64,000 bases of DNA from Acanthacorydalis orientalis (GCA_034766995.1 CM068315.1:20917844-20981843), one strand, 5' to 3'; shown: positions 47,001 through 58,452, counted from the stretch's first letter. The notes: a model not told the origin generated them from the letters alone. Program-made: numbers and translations.

Positions 47001-48005
47001 AAATGATTACATGATCGGATTTCTGAAAAAGACGTGATTTTTTCACTTAAATTAGTAAACTTTATCAATTTTTTTGACAAAAAATATCTGTCAAAAAATG
47101 TCTGTTATCACAATTATTTTTGCATCTGATTTCTAATAAAATAAACAAATATTTATAAATAGAAATATTTATCAGAAAATATTTAACTAATAAACATTTG
47201 ATTTGAAAAAGTATTTAATAGGCTGTTGCTTATATAATATTTATATTTTGAGTAAAATTTTCAACTACTAAACTTCGATCACGTTAAAAATTTATTTAAT
47301 TAATAAAAAATAAACTCAAACAGATAGAATTGGTTTTTCTAAAAAAATACAAGTGCATTTATAGTTCAAAAAAAGATAAAAATTGTGTTTTATTAAATAA
47401 ATTATAAAAAGAGAGCTTTATTATCACAAGTAGATGATCTTTTTAGGCGTTTTATTTCAAAATTTTTTGATTCCTATTCGAATTAGAATCAAATAAAGAC
47501 GAAACAATGATTTTATTTCGTTGCAATTAAAAAAATATTTCCCAAGAAGCAAAGTGCAAAAACTAATATTTTTTAGACAAATATGTTCAGAAATAAAGTC
47601 TCTTTCCAGAATATGTATACATTATATGCTTATTTTACAAATATTATGCAAAGGAGTGTAGAAGTAGAAAAAGCATAAAAAAACATTTCGCACCTACAAA
47701 CTAGTAAATAAATTCATTATTACAAAATGCAAATACTCAAAATCATTTACATTTTTAATAAATAAATTTCACATTATAAGAAGAAATAATTAATTCATAT
47801 GACTTCCTCAACCTAAGTATAACTGAAAGTACAATACAAAAATTACTGGCCATTAATTATACTGACTTATTAGCATTATTTGTCTAACTGTCTTAAAAAC
47901 CATTACATAACATTTTTCAAAAGCATGGTAAATAGAGCACCCATAATAAAAATAAATAAATATAATTCAACCGATGAAAATAAAAATTTGGTAAGCTTTT
48001 CATAC
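47001..48005. other. AT-rich stretch without a gene
   Basis: Nothing recognised. Confidence 0.4.
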
Positions 48006-48011
48006 ATACTC

Positions 48012-48066
<55 letters not shown>

Positions 48067-48100
48067 TATATATATATATATATATATATACGAGTATATG

Positions 48101-48150
<50 letters not shown>

Positions 48151-48163
48151 AATATATATATAA
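48012..48163. repeat. (TA)n tract containing an inverted CGTATATA pair
   Basis: About 150 bp of TA repeats. ACTCGTATATA on the left and TATATACGAGT near 48086 are inverted, so the tract can fold into a large hairpin. Confidence 0.95.
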
Positions 48164-48790
48164 GTTAAAAAAGTTTTTTAAGAATGACAACATAAAATAT
48201 CTTTTAACCCCTTAATTGTGTATGACGGATATATCCATTTTGTTCACTTGTTATCTGCGGAAAGCACCCACTTAAAGGGTTAAAAAAACATTAAAAATAT
48301 CTTGCAACCCAAATAGAAAACACTAATATTTATAGTCTAAACGGAATTTATAAACTAATATGAAATTCGTATAATAAAAAATGTATCCGTCAAACGAACA
48401 GTTTTTTTAATAAAAATACAATATGTAAATTGCAATAAACATAATAAAACTGATTCAATATTCACTAATCGTAAATTATAAATAGGCGTAATATTAAAGA
48501 TATAAGTAAAACAATGCAAATTATAAAAATTAGAATAGATATAAAGTGAAATATTTTAGAATACTGAAATATATAAAAATAAAAAGAGATATTAACGAAA
48601 CGAATAAATGCAAAGAGTTTCGCAATATTTAAAGGATTAAATTTACAAATCAGATTCTTACTAAAATATATATAACCGAATACAAGACAGTGAAAATCAA
48701 TACCAATGGGAAAGTACCTTCGTATTTTATGAGTATTGTAATAAATGTCTAAGTAATTGTTTTTTTTTCTATTAAACAATATACATCACT
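48164..48790. other. AT-rich stretch without a gene
   Basis: A 104-codon minus ORF here (48465-48779) is AT-driven (Ile, Phe, Tyr) and has no domain. Confidence 0.4.
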
Positions 48791-48794
48791 GAGA

Positions 48795-49065
48795 ATGAGC
48801 CAATCTGTCTCTTGTAAATAAACACAAAATTGAAGGATCCTCAATGGATAACTAATGACAAAATTAATCAACTGTCGGCCCGCGTTCACATACTGATGTT
48901 CCAACTCATCATCATGGGTATGTCCACTCTACATTTATGTAGAAAATATAATGTAAATATAAACTACAGAAATAACTGTGAAGTACGATCTTAATTTTTT
49001 TTCGATCTATAAAATACTAAAAGCAGTAGAGTTACTATATAGTGCAATGTATCTGGGTAAAATTC
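48795..49065 (+). repeat. R repeat, copy b (partial, diverged)
   Basis: Retains CCAACTCATCATCATGGGTA, TCCACTCTACATTTATGTAG, AACTACAGAAATAACTGTGA and AAGTACGATCTTAAT in family order. The upstream half is missing. Confidence 0.72.
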
Positions 49066-49261
49066 GAATCTATCCTTATATCAGGATGGATTGCCTGGTC
49101 TGGTTGCAGGATGATGGGAAAGGGGTTGGTTAGAGTATTGTTACACTTTGAACTATCAGACCTTACACTGTTGTGGCTAGCGCGAAAAAAATAAATTCCC
49201 GTTTTTTAATATATCTCTTTTTTTTCTGTATATATAAAAGCAATTAAAAACCCATTTTATA

Positions 49262-49726
49262 GGGAATTTAATTTTCTACCAATTGCCCAAAGTATCGTAA
49301 TATATGGCTCAGAAGTATGGGATCTAAATAAATCACGTAGAAAAAAACTACTAACCACAAAGATGGACTTTCTGAGAAGAAGCTCCAGAAGATCGAGACT
49401 TGAAAGAGTCAGAAATGCAGACATTAGAAGGGAAATGAATACTGCAGGAGATATCATTGATGATATTGAGAAGAAACAACTGACATGGTTCGGACACACA
49501 AAAACAATGAACGAAGTGAGATGGACAAGGAGGATATTAGAGTGGATACCACCAGAAAGAAGAAAGAGAAGACGACCAAGAAGAAGTTGGAGAGACGACG
49601 TGGACGAGGCAATGGAAACAAGAAACCTAGATGAAGAAATGTGCTATGACAGAAGGAATTGTAAACTGGGGACGGAGAGGCGGCGACAGCCGTAAACAAT
49701 CCGTTATATGTATATATATATATATA
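49262..49726 (+). mobile_element. RTE-like LINE, C-terminal fragment ending in (TA)n
   Basis: Frame from 49262: Q-S-I-V-I-Y-G-S-E-V-W, then K-M-D-F-L-R-R-S-S-R-R-S-R and R-V-R-N-A-D-I-R-R-E-M. It continues K-K-Q-L-T-W-F-G-H (near 49470), L-E-W-I-P-P-E-R-R-K-R-R-R-P-R-R-S-W and a stop at 49693. This is the region after the reverse transcriptase in insect RTE-type LINEs (Y-G-x-E-x-W, W-F-G-H and R-R-x-R-P-R-x-S-W). All of the RT is lost by 5' truncation. The (TA)n at 49705-49726 forms its tail. The reading frame is unbroken over 110 codons, so it is younger than the RTE piece at 4123. Confidence 0.85.
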
Positions 49727-49730
49727 ATTT

Positions 49731-50228
49731 TCTACAACTTTGATTCTCATATTTTTTTCGTTCGATGAATATTTTTTAATTTATTACCAAAAAACGGTAG
49801 TTTTTTCCATGTTTCTCCTTTTTCGTTTGTTTTACGTTAAAGATACCCAGTAAGAAAGTTGTAGAACTTGAAATAATCTACAATTTTCATATTAAACTTT
49901 TTTTGCGCATTAAATATTTATTGTCTTATGCCGCTGTATAAGACTGCATGTATCGTACACAGTGTATCGTTTTATTTGTATTGTCGTATCACGGAACTGT
50001 ATATGGTACAAATTGCCTTTTGCAGTGGTGTAAAACAATAAATATTTATTGCACGAAAAAAAGTTCAATATGAAAGTTGCAGATTCTTTCATGCTCTATA
50101 ATTTTCTTACCGGGCATCTTTTACGTCAAACGAAAAAAAAGAATAAAATGAAAAAAAAAGACTGGTTTTCTTGCAATAAATAAAAAAATATTCATTGCAG
50201 GAATAAAAATATGAAAGTTTACGAGATC
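49731..50228. mobile_element. Foldback/long-TIR MITE, about 500 bp
   Basis: Left arm 49731-49935 and right arm 50023-50228 are imperfect inverted copies. Both contain CATATTTTT, AATGAATATTTTTT-like, TTTCGTTTG-TTTACGT, GATACCCAGTAAGAAA (right: GATGCCCGGTAAGAAA inward), TCTGCAACTTTCATAT-like and AATATTTATTGT in matching order. The central loop of about 88 bp is unrelated. There is no ORF and no clear target duplication. It abuts the LINE tail on the left. Confidence 0.85.
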
Positions 50229-50249
50229 CTAACTGGAGATAATGGATAG

Positions 50250-50540
50250 TTAATATAATCCTAACAAATATTTCATATACCACGCATCACACTCGATACA
50301 TCTGGAGATCTCGATATACCGTTCAATTTAAAGCATTTAAAATTTCCTGTAATTAGCTTTTGCTATGACTCAACAAATCTCAGGGCCAAACATTCAATAA
50401 AATAGGTTTGTTTGTAAATTCGGACGATACTGTTTTCGGACACGATCAATTATACGTAGCTCTCTCAAGATGTATCTCAAAGCAAGGAATTTGGTTTCAC
50501 TGTATAGGGGGACGCACAACAATTAAAAACATCGTTTAAC
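50250..50540 (+). pseudogene. Helitron helicase C-terminal fragment
   Basis: Pieces in adjacent frames read I-P-R-I-T-L-D, P-F-N-L-K-H-L-K-F-P-V, then N-K-S-Q-G-Q-T-F-N-K-I-G-L-F and H-D-Q-L-Y-V-A-L-S-R-C-I-S. This is the closing part of the Pif1-type helicase of Helitrons (the K-S-Q-G-Q-T motif V and the Q-L-Y-V-A-L-S-R motif VI). It ends at a stop at 50537. One or two frameshifts interrupt it. The rest of the Rep/helicase is not adjacent. It may belong to the same family as the Helentron at 53.3-54.7 kb. Confidence 0.85.
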
Positions 50541-50999
50541 TAAAGTGTTAGAATAATTAAGATTCTAATTTTCATTTTTCTTCATGATTTCATTAATAAA
50601 TGTATTTATATATATTTTGTGTTTTATACCGTATATTTTATTTTCTCTGAATATCAGTAAAATGAATGAGTGAATGAATGTAATGTACACACTCCCAGAG
50701 CTCGGCAAGCCTAGCAAGTGGGAGGCTGAGTCCTCTGGTGTATATAAAAATATTTGTACAAAATTGAACGTAATATTGCACAAAATATGTTGTTCAAATG
50801 ACGTATGGAGATTTCAAGTTAAATTATTATTAATGACATCAATGAAGTTAGAAGAAAAAATATATAATTATATAATAACTGCAATGAAACCTGTGACAAT
50901 GAACTATGCAAACCAACTGTGACAATGATTATAATGACATATGAGATACATTGAGATATCGTTACAATATATGTAAACGATAGCGTTTACACATATGAT
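50541..50999. other. Stretch without a gene
   Basis: Nothing recognised; a short complex patch at 50680-50740 has no domain. Confidence 0.4.
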
Positions 51000-51216
51000 T
51001 TTTAACCTGTAGTGTGTGTTTAACCATGTAGAAGAGAGACTATTTTGTTTTTATCTATGTTAATAAATACTTTAATGGAGAATACGTATTTTATGAGAAC
51101 AATTTTTGTGATAAACTACTAAAGTAATAGTTTTTCTTAAAAATAAAACACCACTCAGAATGTACCTATCTGTTGCAACAACAGTGAACGGTTATCGATG
51201 GACAGACAGATATGTT
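51000..51216 (+). repeat. R repeat, copy c (partial)
   Basis: TTTTTAACCTGTAG, TATGTTAATAAATACTTTAA, ACACCACTCAGAATGTACCT and GTGAACGGTTATCGATGG are family landmarks. It breaks off where copy d begins. Confidence 0.8.
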
Positions 51217-51998
51217 AAAATTAAACATATTTGATTGTGAATATATACTAGACACTAATATTTAAATCTCCAGCATAATATATTGCGCCGATATTGTCAA
51301 CTGTTCCCGTTCCGCGCATTCAACACGCCGCACTACCCCCTCCCGGGCAAACATTTTATTAATAGATTTTAACCTGTACCTTGTCATCATTGAGGGTTTT
51401 TAACTATGTTAATAAATATTTTATTAATGCAGAACACGTACTTATGAGAACAAATATTGTGATAAATATGGATTTGTATTAATTACTTACTATGATGAAA
51501 GTAATGTGAAATAATTTTAAAAAATTTAAAATAATTCTGTATCTTATTGTTTAAGAATGTATTAAAATAAATGAAACACCACTCAGAATGCACCAACCTG
51601 TTCTACCGTACCTAAATACGACAGTGAACGGTCATCGATGGAAAGATAATAACAAAAGTGATTAAACTCTCCAAAACCTCACGTTCAAAGACTGATGCTC
51701 CAACTCATCATCATGGCTGCATCTACTCCACGTTAGTGTAGAGAGCATGTGAAGATCAACTACAGAAATGATCCTGTGAAGTATGATCTTAATTTCGTTT
51801 CAGACCTAAACAATATTAAAAAACAATTGAGATGCTATATACATGTGAGAGATATCGTGCAATGATATTTTCTTTTCTTACAGTATACTTCTACTTAAAA
51901 ATAACTTCAAATACATTATATGCCTATGAAAAAAATAACATAAAAATAAAAGAGTAAATTATTAAAACTAAGTATTATATATAAATTAAAATGATTAA
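51217..51998 (+). repeat. R repeat, copy d (most complete)
   Basis: Starts GTTAAAATTAAACATATTTG. It runs through a GC-rich patch (CCGTTCCGCGCATTCAACAC, 51309-51328) and GCAGAACACGTA to the CACTCAGAATGCACCAACCT core, and ends after a TAAAACTAAGTATTATATA block. No ORF. Confidence 0.86.
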
Positions 51999-53860
51999 TT
52001 TTCTTATTCGCAATTATGACTTATTAGACCGTCATTTGACCAAAAAATATTGTTACAGTACGATTGCCAAATTTTCATGAAAACATTGTTTTAGATAATT
52101 CAGTCTACAAATTTAAATTTTCTACAAAGAGTTAATGTAAATAGTGAGAATTAAAAAAAAATAGTGGAATTTTTAGATAATTTTGGTGTCAAGAACTTCA
52201 CTTCTACATTGTGTGAGATTCTTCAGTATATTTAAGCTTGAATGAGTGATTACCAATACTTCATAAATAGATAGATTTTCACCTCGATACTTTATTTTTA
52301 ATGTAGTTTACATTATTCGATACCAGTAAAAATGATATTAATGAATTATTAATTATAAATTAATAATCAGGCCGGTAAAAGTAATAAGAAAATATGAATT
52401 GTAATTTAATTTTGTGGGACACGAATGGATAGCGTTATTGTTCGATTTATATATTATTTTGTGTATTGTTTTACTATTGGCAAAGAACATGCAACATATA
52501 AATTTCTCCCTTATTGACCAAAGAAACATTTCACACTTTGCACAACACTGTTTGTAAATTTCAACTGTTAAACATTTGTTTCATGTTTGTGAGAGCATTT
52601 TTGATTCAGCATGAATTTTACAAGACGTGGATGTTTTATTTTTAACGTCCCGATGAATGAATTATTTTATTGTCCAAAAACGAAAAACAGGTGTTAGATT
52701 TTAATTTCATTAATATTAATTATTAATGTATAATTATATTTTTATTGTAGTGCACTTATTTGGCTTCAAGCCTTAGGAATTAGTAAGGAACATGTTGATG
52801 CAGCATACAAAGTGATGAAATTGTGTAGGCAGGATTTTAGAACTTGTGATTTTACCAATTCCCTATAAAACCAAATAAACAGAATAGAGGTTTCTGTGCT
52901 TGAAATGACAGGTATAAAATATTCTTTTATCTATTAACATAATCTACATTCTCAATAATAAATAAAGTGGTTTAGTAAATATTGTTTCGAAAAATAACAA
53001 ACAATTATTCAAACCCTGATGTGTGAGATACAATAATCCGAAAATATTTAATTTGTTTCTGGATAATAATAAATATTTGTATAATAAGTGCTATTCAAAT
53101 TTTAGCCACAGTTTGCAGAGTTTTCATCAATCAGTACGATGGGAATACATTAATTCTACCATTGCAAATGTAATCGATCTACCGGTAAATGTAAGTATTC
53201 ACAAGTTAATATTATTTTTGACGGAAAACGTCTTACACCGCGAGTTTAACATGGGTGGAAACTATGCGAAAGTTGATGTTACGATTTTGTGTACATTCAA
53301 CAGACCTTTATAACTTTAAAACTATAACGCAAATCCAAATAAGCAATACATGGTTTAATAGAGAAAAGATGTAAGAATGTTACACAATGTGAACCTTAAG
53401 TGTGTGACGTCACAGGCCGCCACAACACTGTCGCCAAATTGTAATGTAATATTATCGGTTCACCGCGCGGAAAAATTAATGTCGCTCAAGAGTGCGTATG
53501 TGTAAGATGTTCTGTGAGGTATCGTTTAACAGAGTTGGATAAGTGCTATAAAATAAAATACTAACAGTGACAATAGTGAAAGCAACTGAAAAGATATACA
53601 CTGATAAAGTGTTGAAACTGGACTAATTTTCTTTCTAAAATTTTAAAATTGTCCAAATATCTTCAAAACAATAAGGTAAATAAGTATGGTAAACGGTTAC
53701 AAAATAAAAGAAGACTTAATAAGGAATCCAAAAAGGCCCCTATGGCAGCAGCAGAACGAATGCTGAGGATGAAGCAGCGTCGACAAGTTGAAGCGAACAA
53801 CATCACGCGTACGCTGTAACGTCTGATGCAAGTTCACAGGGAATAGATGTTTACAGTGAG

Positions 53861-54235
53861 ATGGAACCAATAGAATTAGACGAAACAGAAGCAGACGTAA
53901 CGTTTGAGAATAGATATTTAGCGTTTAAAACCCATTGGCGTCTGGAGACGGAGCACTTTGAAAAGACATTTTACGGCAACAAGTTCGGGTCTGTTTGTGG
54001 AGTTTGTGACCGCATATGGTTCCAAAATAATTTTAAACGGCCAAATGCAGCTATGTAACAATTCTTACAACAGGAATTTGCAGATCAAGACGTTCAACAA
54101 TTCAAATTGTGCTCAAACTGTCTTAAATTAGTAAAGCAAAGAAAGGTGCCAACGTTGAGTAAAATTAACGGTTTCACTTATCCGCTGAAGCCAACACACT
54201 TGCCACTGAACTATATCGAGATGTTTTTTTTCAAC
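53861..54235 (+). pseudogene. Helitron/Helentron N-terminal Cys-rich fragment
   Basis: One frame with a single in-frame TAA at 54056. It reads F-E-K-T-F-Y-G-N, then V-C-G-V-C-D-R-I-W-F, then Q-F-K-L-C-S-N-C-L-K and I-N-G-F-T-Y-P-L-K-P-T-H-L-P. The paired Cys (C-x2-C and C-x2-C-L) followed by N-G-F-x-Y-P and the L-P-x-x-E motif are characteristic of the zinc-binding stretch ahead of the Rep domain in insect Helitrons. It ends where the endonuclease fragment begins, showing a large internal deletion. The upstream A-E-R-M-L-R-M-K-Q-R-R stretch (near 53745) probably belongs to the same protein. Confidence 0.8.
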
Positions 54236-54549
54236 TAATACTTTACAACACAGAGCATGTCAGAACAATAGTTAGTGACTGGCCCTGCGATTCCAACATA
54301 CCGCTTCTTCTCGCCGGGGACTTTAACAATGATACGTCGAACGATTGTCTGAAACAGTTTCTGAACGAAAAGTTTAGATTGGTCTTGCCCACGGATCCAA
54401 CTGACTTCACAACTTTAAAGAATACCACTATAGACTTAATGTTCTCTAGAGATATAAGTGTAGCATGTAAGTCTTACATATTGTACTACTCGTACCATTG
54501 TCCTGTCTTTAACAAAATTTTACAAATTAGTCAGCATTATGAGAAATAA
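54222..54549 (+). pseudogene. Helentron endonuclease (EEP) C-terminal fragment
   Basis: An open frame to TAA at 54547 reads N-I-P-L-L-L-A-G-D-F-N-N-D (the G-D-F-N motif of the endonuclease/exonuclease/phosphatase fold). It continues T-T-I-D-L-M-F-S-R and S-Y-H-C-P-V-F, corresponding to the closing S-D-H-x-P motif with Asp changed to Tyr. EEP domains occur in LINEs and, among Helitrons, at the C-terminus of Helentron proteins. The adjacent Helitron Cys-rich fragment and the absence of any reverse transcriptase favour a Helentron. It is in a different frame from that fragment. Confidence 0.78.
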
Positions 54550-55139
54550 ATAAAAAACACACAAGTTTGTTGTGCTCATTTCTTTTTTACCAACCCTACA
54601 AACACTACGCCCCGACAACACCGCTTAGGTAAGACTTTTTTCGTCAAAAAGCTCAGGGGTAGTGACTCCGACTCTACCTGCCGATTTTTTTTATACTATA
54701 ATTTGCATAACAATGAAAATTTATATTATCAGCACTATTTAAATTTTAGTCACTGTCTGCAGTTTTTCCATTAATATTTTGAAAATAAATACCGATCGTG
54801 TAAGTTAATCTAGTAATTCGATATGGTATAAAATTTTATATATGATATATAATGTACAATTTAGATCGCAACTTTGGAGGAACAATCAGAATTTCCACAT
54901 TCCATACTAACTCAACGGAAATGAGTGCTAAAAAGGAAGAAACGTCTTTAGTAATTCCTTTTTCAAAAAAATCTCATGTAAGTAGTTGCTAGCCCTTAAC
55001 ATGATTTATAGGTCTGATGTTTAAAATCTATTAATGTAATTTATATTATAGAAATCGCCTCTAATATCTCATCGATATATCTGAAAAAGAATGCCAAACA
55101 CGTCGAGTGCACTTAAATTTATAAAGATTTTAAAAAGAA

Positions 55140-55142
<3 letters not shown>

Positions 55143-55219
<77 letters not shown>
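55143..55219. repeat. (TA)n microsatellite
   Basis: TA tract within the P-like element, between the Helentron and the catalytic region. Confidence 0.96.
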
Positions 55220-55223
<4 letters not shown>

Positions 55224-56577
55224 CTTTGAAACGTATTTGTGCAAAAAATAAGAAAAATGTAAAGGAGTAGTTACGAAGAAGTGTAAATCACTTGAATCTT
55301 TTTTTCACAGATCTTTGTTATGTTGGCCTGACATGTAATATTTTTTTCAAATAAATAAATGTTTATATTATAACATAACTATATTTTTTATAGGTTCGTT
55401 TCAGGGGTGTGGCAGATTCTGGCAGACGGTTGACACAAGAAGAAAAGTTCTTGTGTTTACCTTTTGGATAAAAATCCTAAAAGATTATTATTTACTAAGG
55501 AAATTAATTACTTTACCATCGCTCAACGCGTTAAATATTCTTTTGAAATTGATTCCTTTGAAAACAGGTATAAACAACTATATCATATCGTACTTAATAA
55601 GCATGGTCAGTTATTTTGAGGGTAAGAACAACTTTTGTTTGTTTGACGAAATGTTAATTCGTGAAAAGTTGGCGTATGACTAATAAGATAACGGAATTAC
55701 TGGGCATGTTGATATGAACATCGGATTCAAAGGGAAAGAATAAGCATATAGCATAATGGTTTTCATGTTGCAAGGTGTGAGACGTAGCTGGGAAGTAGCT
55801 CCTTGCCTACTAATTTTGTCGAAAATTAACTTCTGATCATTTATCACGAATGGTCATTGAAGTTATTTGATAAGTAGAGTCAGTTGGACTTCAGGTTATG
55901 TGCACGGTTTGTGACATGAGATGCAATAACGTGAAAGCGTTATATTCCTTAAAATCAAAAAAGAAGACTTTTTTTTGGTTTCCAGGGTAGAGCAATTTTT
56001 GTAGTGTTTGATCCACCCCATTTACTCAAATACACATGAAATATTATCAAGAATTACGATATACGTTGTGAAGTTACATTGAAGGACACTTATTTTTTGC
56101 TGAAGCCAAATAGACTCTTATACAAAAATTGTATGAAGTTGATATCGACAATGTCCTCTGTCGGCAATTACCCAAATTAACATTAGCATGAAGGTGTATT
56201 TAGCAGCACAGATGACTAGCATTATTCGGTAGTTATTTCGATGTTACTAGAATTTTGAAAATATTCTCTAAACTGTATTCATTAATTATTAAATTTTCTT
56301 TATTTATTCTTAGTATTAATTATTAATGTTTATTTATTATCAGTATTTATACATTAAATATTCTTTTAAAAATAAATAAGATATATGGATGACAGTATTA
56401 TTTCAGATTTGTAAAAAACGTACTATAATGTAGTTGCAAAAAATTGAAATAATTTAAATTATATTAATATCCATTCAAAAATGTCCAATTTTAACACATT
56501 TTTATAATAATGTTATTACTAATAATGACTTTCGTACTTTATATTGATTCAATTATTTTAGAATTATTATATAATTG

Positions 56578-57300
56578 TGTTAAAATTAAACATATTTGAT
56601 TGTAAATATATACTAGGTACTAATATTTAAGTTCCGCCCAGTTAACACACCGCAATATCATACCTATCGTTTTTATACTTTAGGTTTTTAAATTTACAGT
56701 GTCATCTGAAAAATATGTAAGTTAATAAATATTTTAATGCAAACACGTATTTTATGAGAAAAAAATATTGTGATAATTAAATAGATTTAAATTGATTATT
56801 TACTTAATGAAAGTACTTTAATAACCACCTTATTTTATATTTTAAAAATACAATAAAAAAATTTAAAAACGTATTTCACTTTGGAAATATGTATTAAAAA
56901 TTTTTATAAAAGAACAAAACCACTCAGAATGCATCAACCTGTTCCTGCCATACTTGATACGACAATGAACGGTCATCGATGGAAAGATTAATGACAATAG
57001 TAATTAAACTATCCAAAACCTCACGTTCACAGACTGATGCTCTAACTCATCATCATGGCTGCATCTACTCCACGTTAGTGTAGAGAGCATGTGAAGATCA
57101 ACTACAGAACTGATCCTGTGAAGTATGATCTTAATTTCGTTCCCGATCTAGACAATATTAAAAAAAATTAAGGTGCTATATACATGTGAGAGATATCGTG
57201 CAATGACATTTATTATATTTTCTTTTCTTAATAAAGTATACATTACTTGTACCTAAGAATAACATAAAATTCAATGAATACCTATCAAAAAATTAGTTAT
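56578..57300 (+). repeat. R repeat, copy e
   Basis: Starts GTTAAAATTAAACATATTTG as in copies d and g, and contains CACTCAGAATGCATCAACCT and all downstream landmarks. It lies immediately 3' of the P-like element and forms the first part of duplication copy 2. Confidence 0.86.
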
Positions 57301-58371
57301 TTTTATTGTTTAAAGATAGAATAAAAAATAATATTTTATTGGTTTAATATTATTTTATTACATTTTAAGATAAAAATATACATATATTGTTTCGGTTTGA
57401 ACATGAGAAATAAAATTTATTAAAAGTTTAAAACGTTATAAGAGGTATAATACAGAACTAATTAAATGTTCCTGAAGAGGTGAAACAAATGGTTATAATC
57501 TAGAAAAACGAATAGCTGAAATTATTGATAAACTGATAAACTTTCCTTACTAAGATATTCAAAAACAGCGTAAGTAATTATGTCTATATTCATGTGGGTA
57601 GGCAAAGTTTAAGTCAAAATGAATTCCTCCAATTAAAATATTTTAAAATAATTCATATTACAATAGAATGCATTTAAAAGTAAGAAGTAAAATGACCTAA
57701 AATTAGTTTTATTGGATATGATATCTTTAAATTTTCAGCCTTTACTTATTCAACGCTTGTATTTATGTAATTATAGTGAATACTACTTTTAAAAATTAAA
57801 CAATTTCAAATTAAATCGTCGTTTAATTAATAATATACAAGTAATAATATTGAGATGAAAGTCATATTTTGGCTAATAATTCTATCGCTTTTACTGTAGA
57901 TAAAATTATGTGTACGTGTGTGCAATGCATGATGTATACAAATAAATATCTCGTTATGAGTAAGAAACACCTTGCTGAGGGGGTCCAATCGTGAAGCACG
58001 AATGGGTTTATTCACCTAATTGTTATTCGGTGATGGTAATGCGTATTTCATTACACTGCTACTGTGTCACATAATCTTCTCTTAAACCAGACGTGAAATA
58101 AGATACAAACTACTGAGTTGAACATTTTTATATACTCTGATGGAATCATAACTATTATCACAATGAAAAATTTTAAATACTGAATTTGAAATCAATGTAT
58201 TGCAATTCTGCTCAAAGTGTGAATTTTCATTTAAAGGAATGAAGTGTTAAAAACTTAAATATTTCCAAATTAATTTTTTTCTAAAATAAAAAAAGATATT
58301 CTTTTCTTCCAATAACTTAAATTCTTTTTAGAATCTTATATCGTTTTTAATTTTTATAATTTATTTGATTG

Positions 58372-58452
58372 TTATATCGGTAGGAAAATAATTACAGTTT
58401 TTGTTATGAATTTGAAGGACATAAATCGTAATTATTTTTCTACCGACCTAAT
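58372..58452. mobile_element. 81-bp mini mariner, duplicated copy
   Basis: Same as 37572-37652 with a few substitutions; carried along by the duplication. Confidence 0.8.

Larger units (their letters stand above)
53340..54700 (+). mobile_element. Internally deleted Helentron (Helitron with endonuclease)
   Basis: A less AT-rich insert in the P-like element. It has a 5' leader (53380-53860), the N-terminal Helitron piece and the C-terminal endonuclease piece joined at about 54220, with the Rep and helicase bodies missing. The region 54610-54700 has TAGGTAAGAC, TTTTTTCGTCAAAAAGCTC and GGTAGTGACTCCGACTCTAC, a structured terminus followed by a T run, as is common at Helentron ends. Exact boundaries are not fixed. 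Confidence 0.75.
52611..56250 (+). pseudogene. P-element-like (THAP) transposase pseudogene
   Basis: Exon 1 starts at ATG 52611. The 60-bp intron 52691-52750 has GT and AG borders and, removed, keeps the frame (N-S-A-L-I-W). The THAP part reads R-G-C-F-I-F-N-V-P, W-L-Q-A-L-G-I, then L-C-R-Q-D-F-R-T-C-D-F; the leading Cys pair lies in a disrupted upstream stretch. The frame stops at 52866. After the Helentron, homology resumes at 55394 behind a TTTTTTATAG acceptor: G-R-R-L-T-Q-E-E-K-F, L-P-S-L-N-A-L-N, the C-L-F-D-E-M-L-I-R-E-K-L-A-Y-D block (55638-55680), F-M-L-Q-G-V-R-R-S-W, F-D-P-P-H-L-L-K (near 56007) and M-K-V-Y-L-A-A-Q (near 56190). These are in the order of P/THAP9 transposases. Many stops and shifts; dead. 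Confidence 0.85.
52158..56410 (+). mobile_element. P-element-like DNA transposon, interrupted by a Helentron
   Basis: The outer limits are taken from homology to the deleted copy at 34676-35135. Inside lie a THAP domain (52611-52868), a Helentron insert (about 53340-54700) and a P-type transposase catalytic region (55394-56250), all in plus orientation and in the expected order. Terminal inverted repeats and an 8-bp target duplication were not identified with confidence. A duplicated motif flanks the Helentron (53092-53135 and 54728-54770, sharing CTATT-AAATTTTAG-CAC-GT-TGCAG). R repeats lie on both sides. Confidence 0.78.

Noticed and set aside
47880..48215. ORFs of 96-111 codons rich in Tyr and Ile across (TA)n tracts (also near 8000, 10600, 23700, 34100, 35700)
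   Set aside because: They are translations of TA repeats on either strand and have no protein features.
48465..48779. 104-codon minus ORF with membrane-like composition
   Set aside because: The Ile/Phe/Tyr bias follows from AT-rich DNA; there is no repeat, domain or flanking gene signal.
53023..53313. 96-codon ORF between the THAP exon and the Helentron
   Set aside because: It has no domain, falls within decayed P-like element sequence, and part of it overlaps the motif repeated at 54728.
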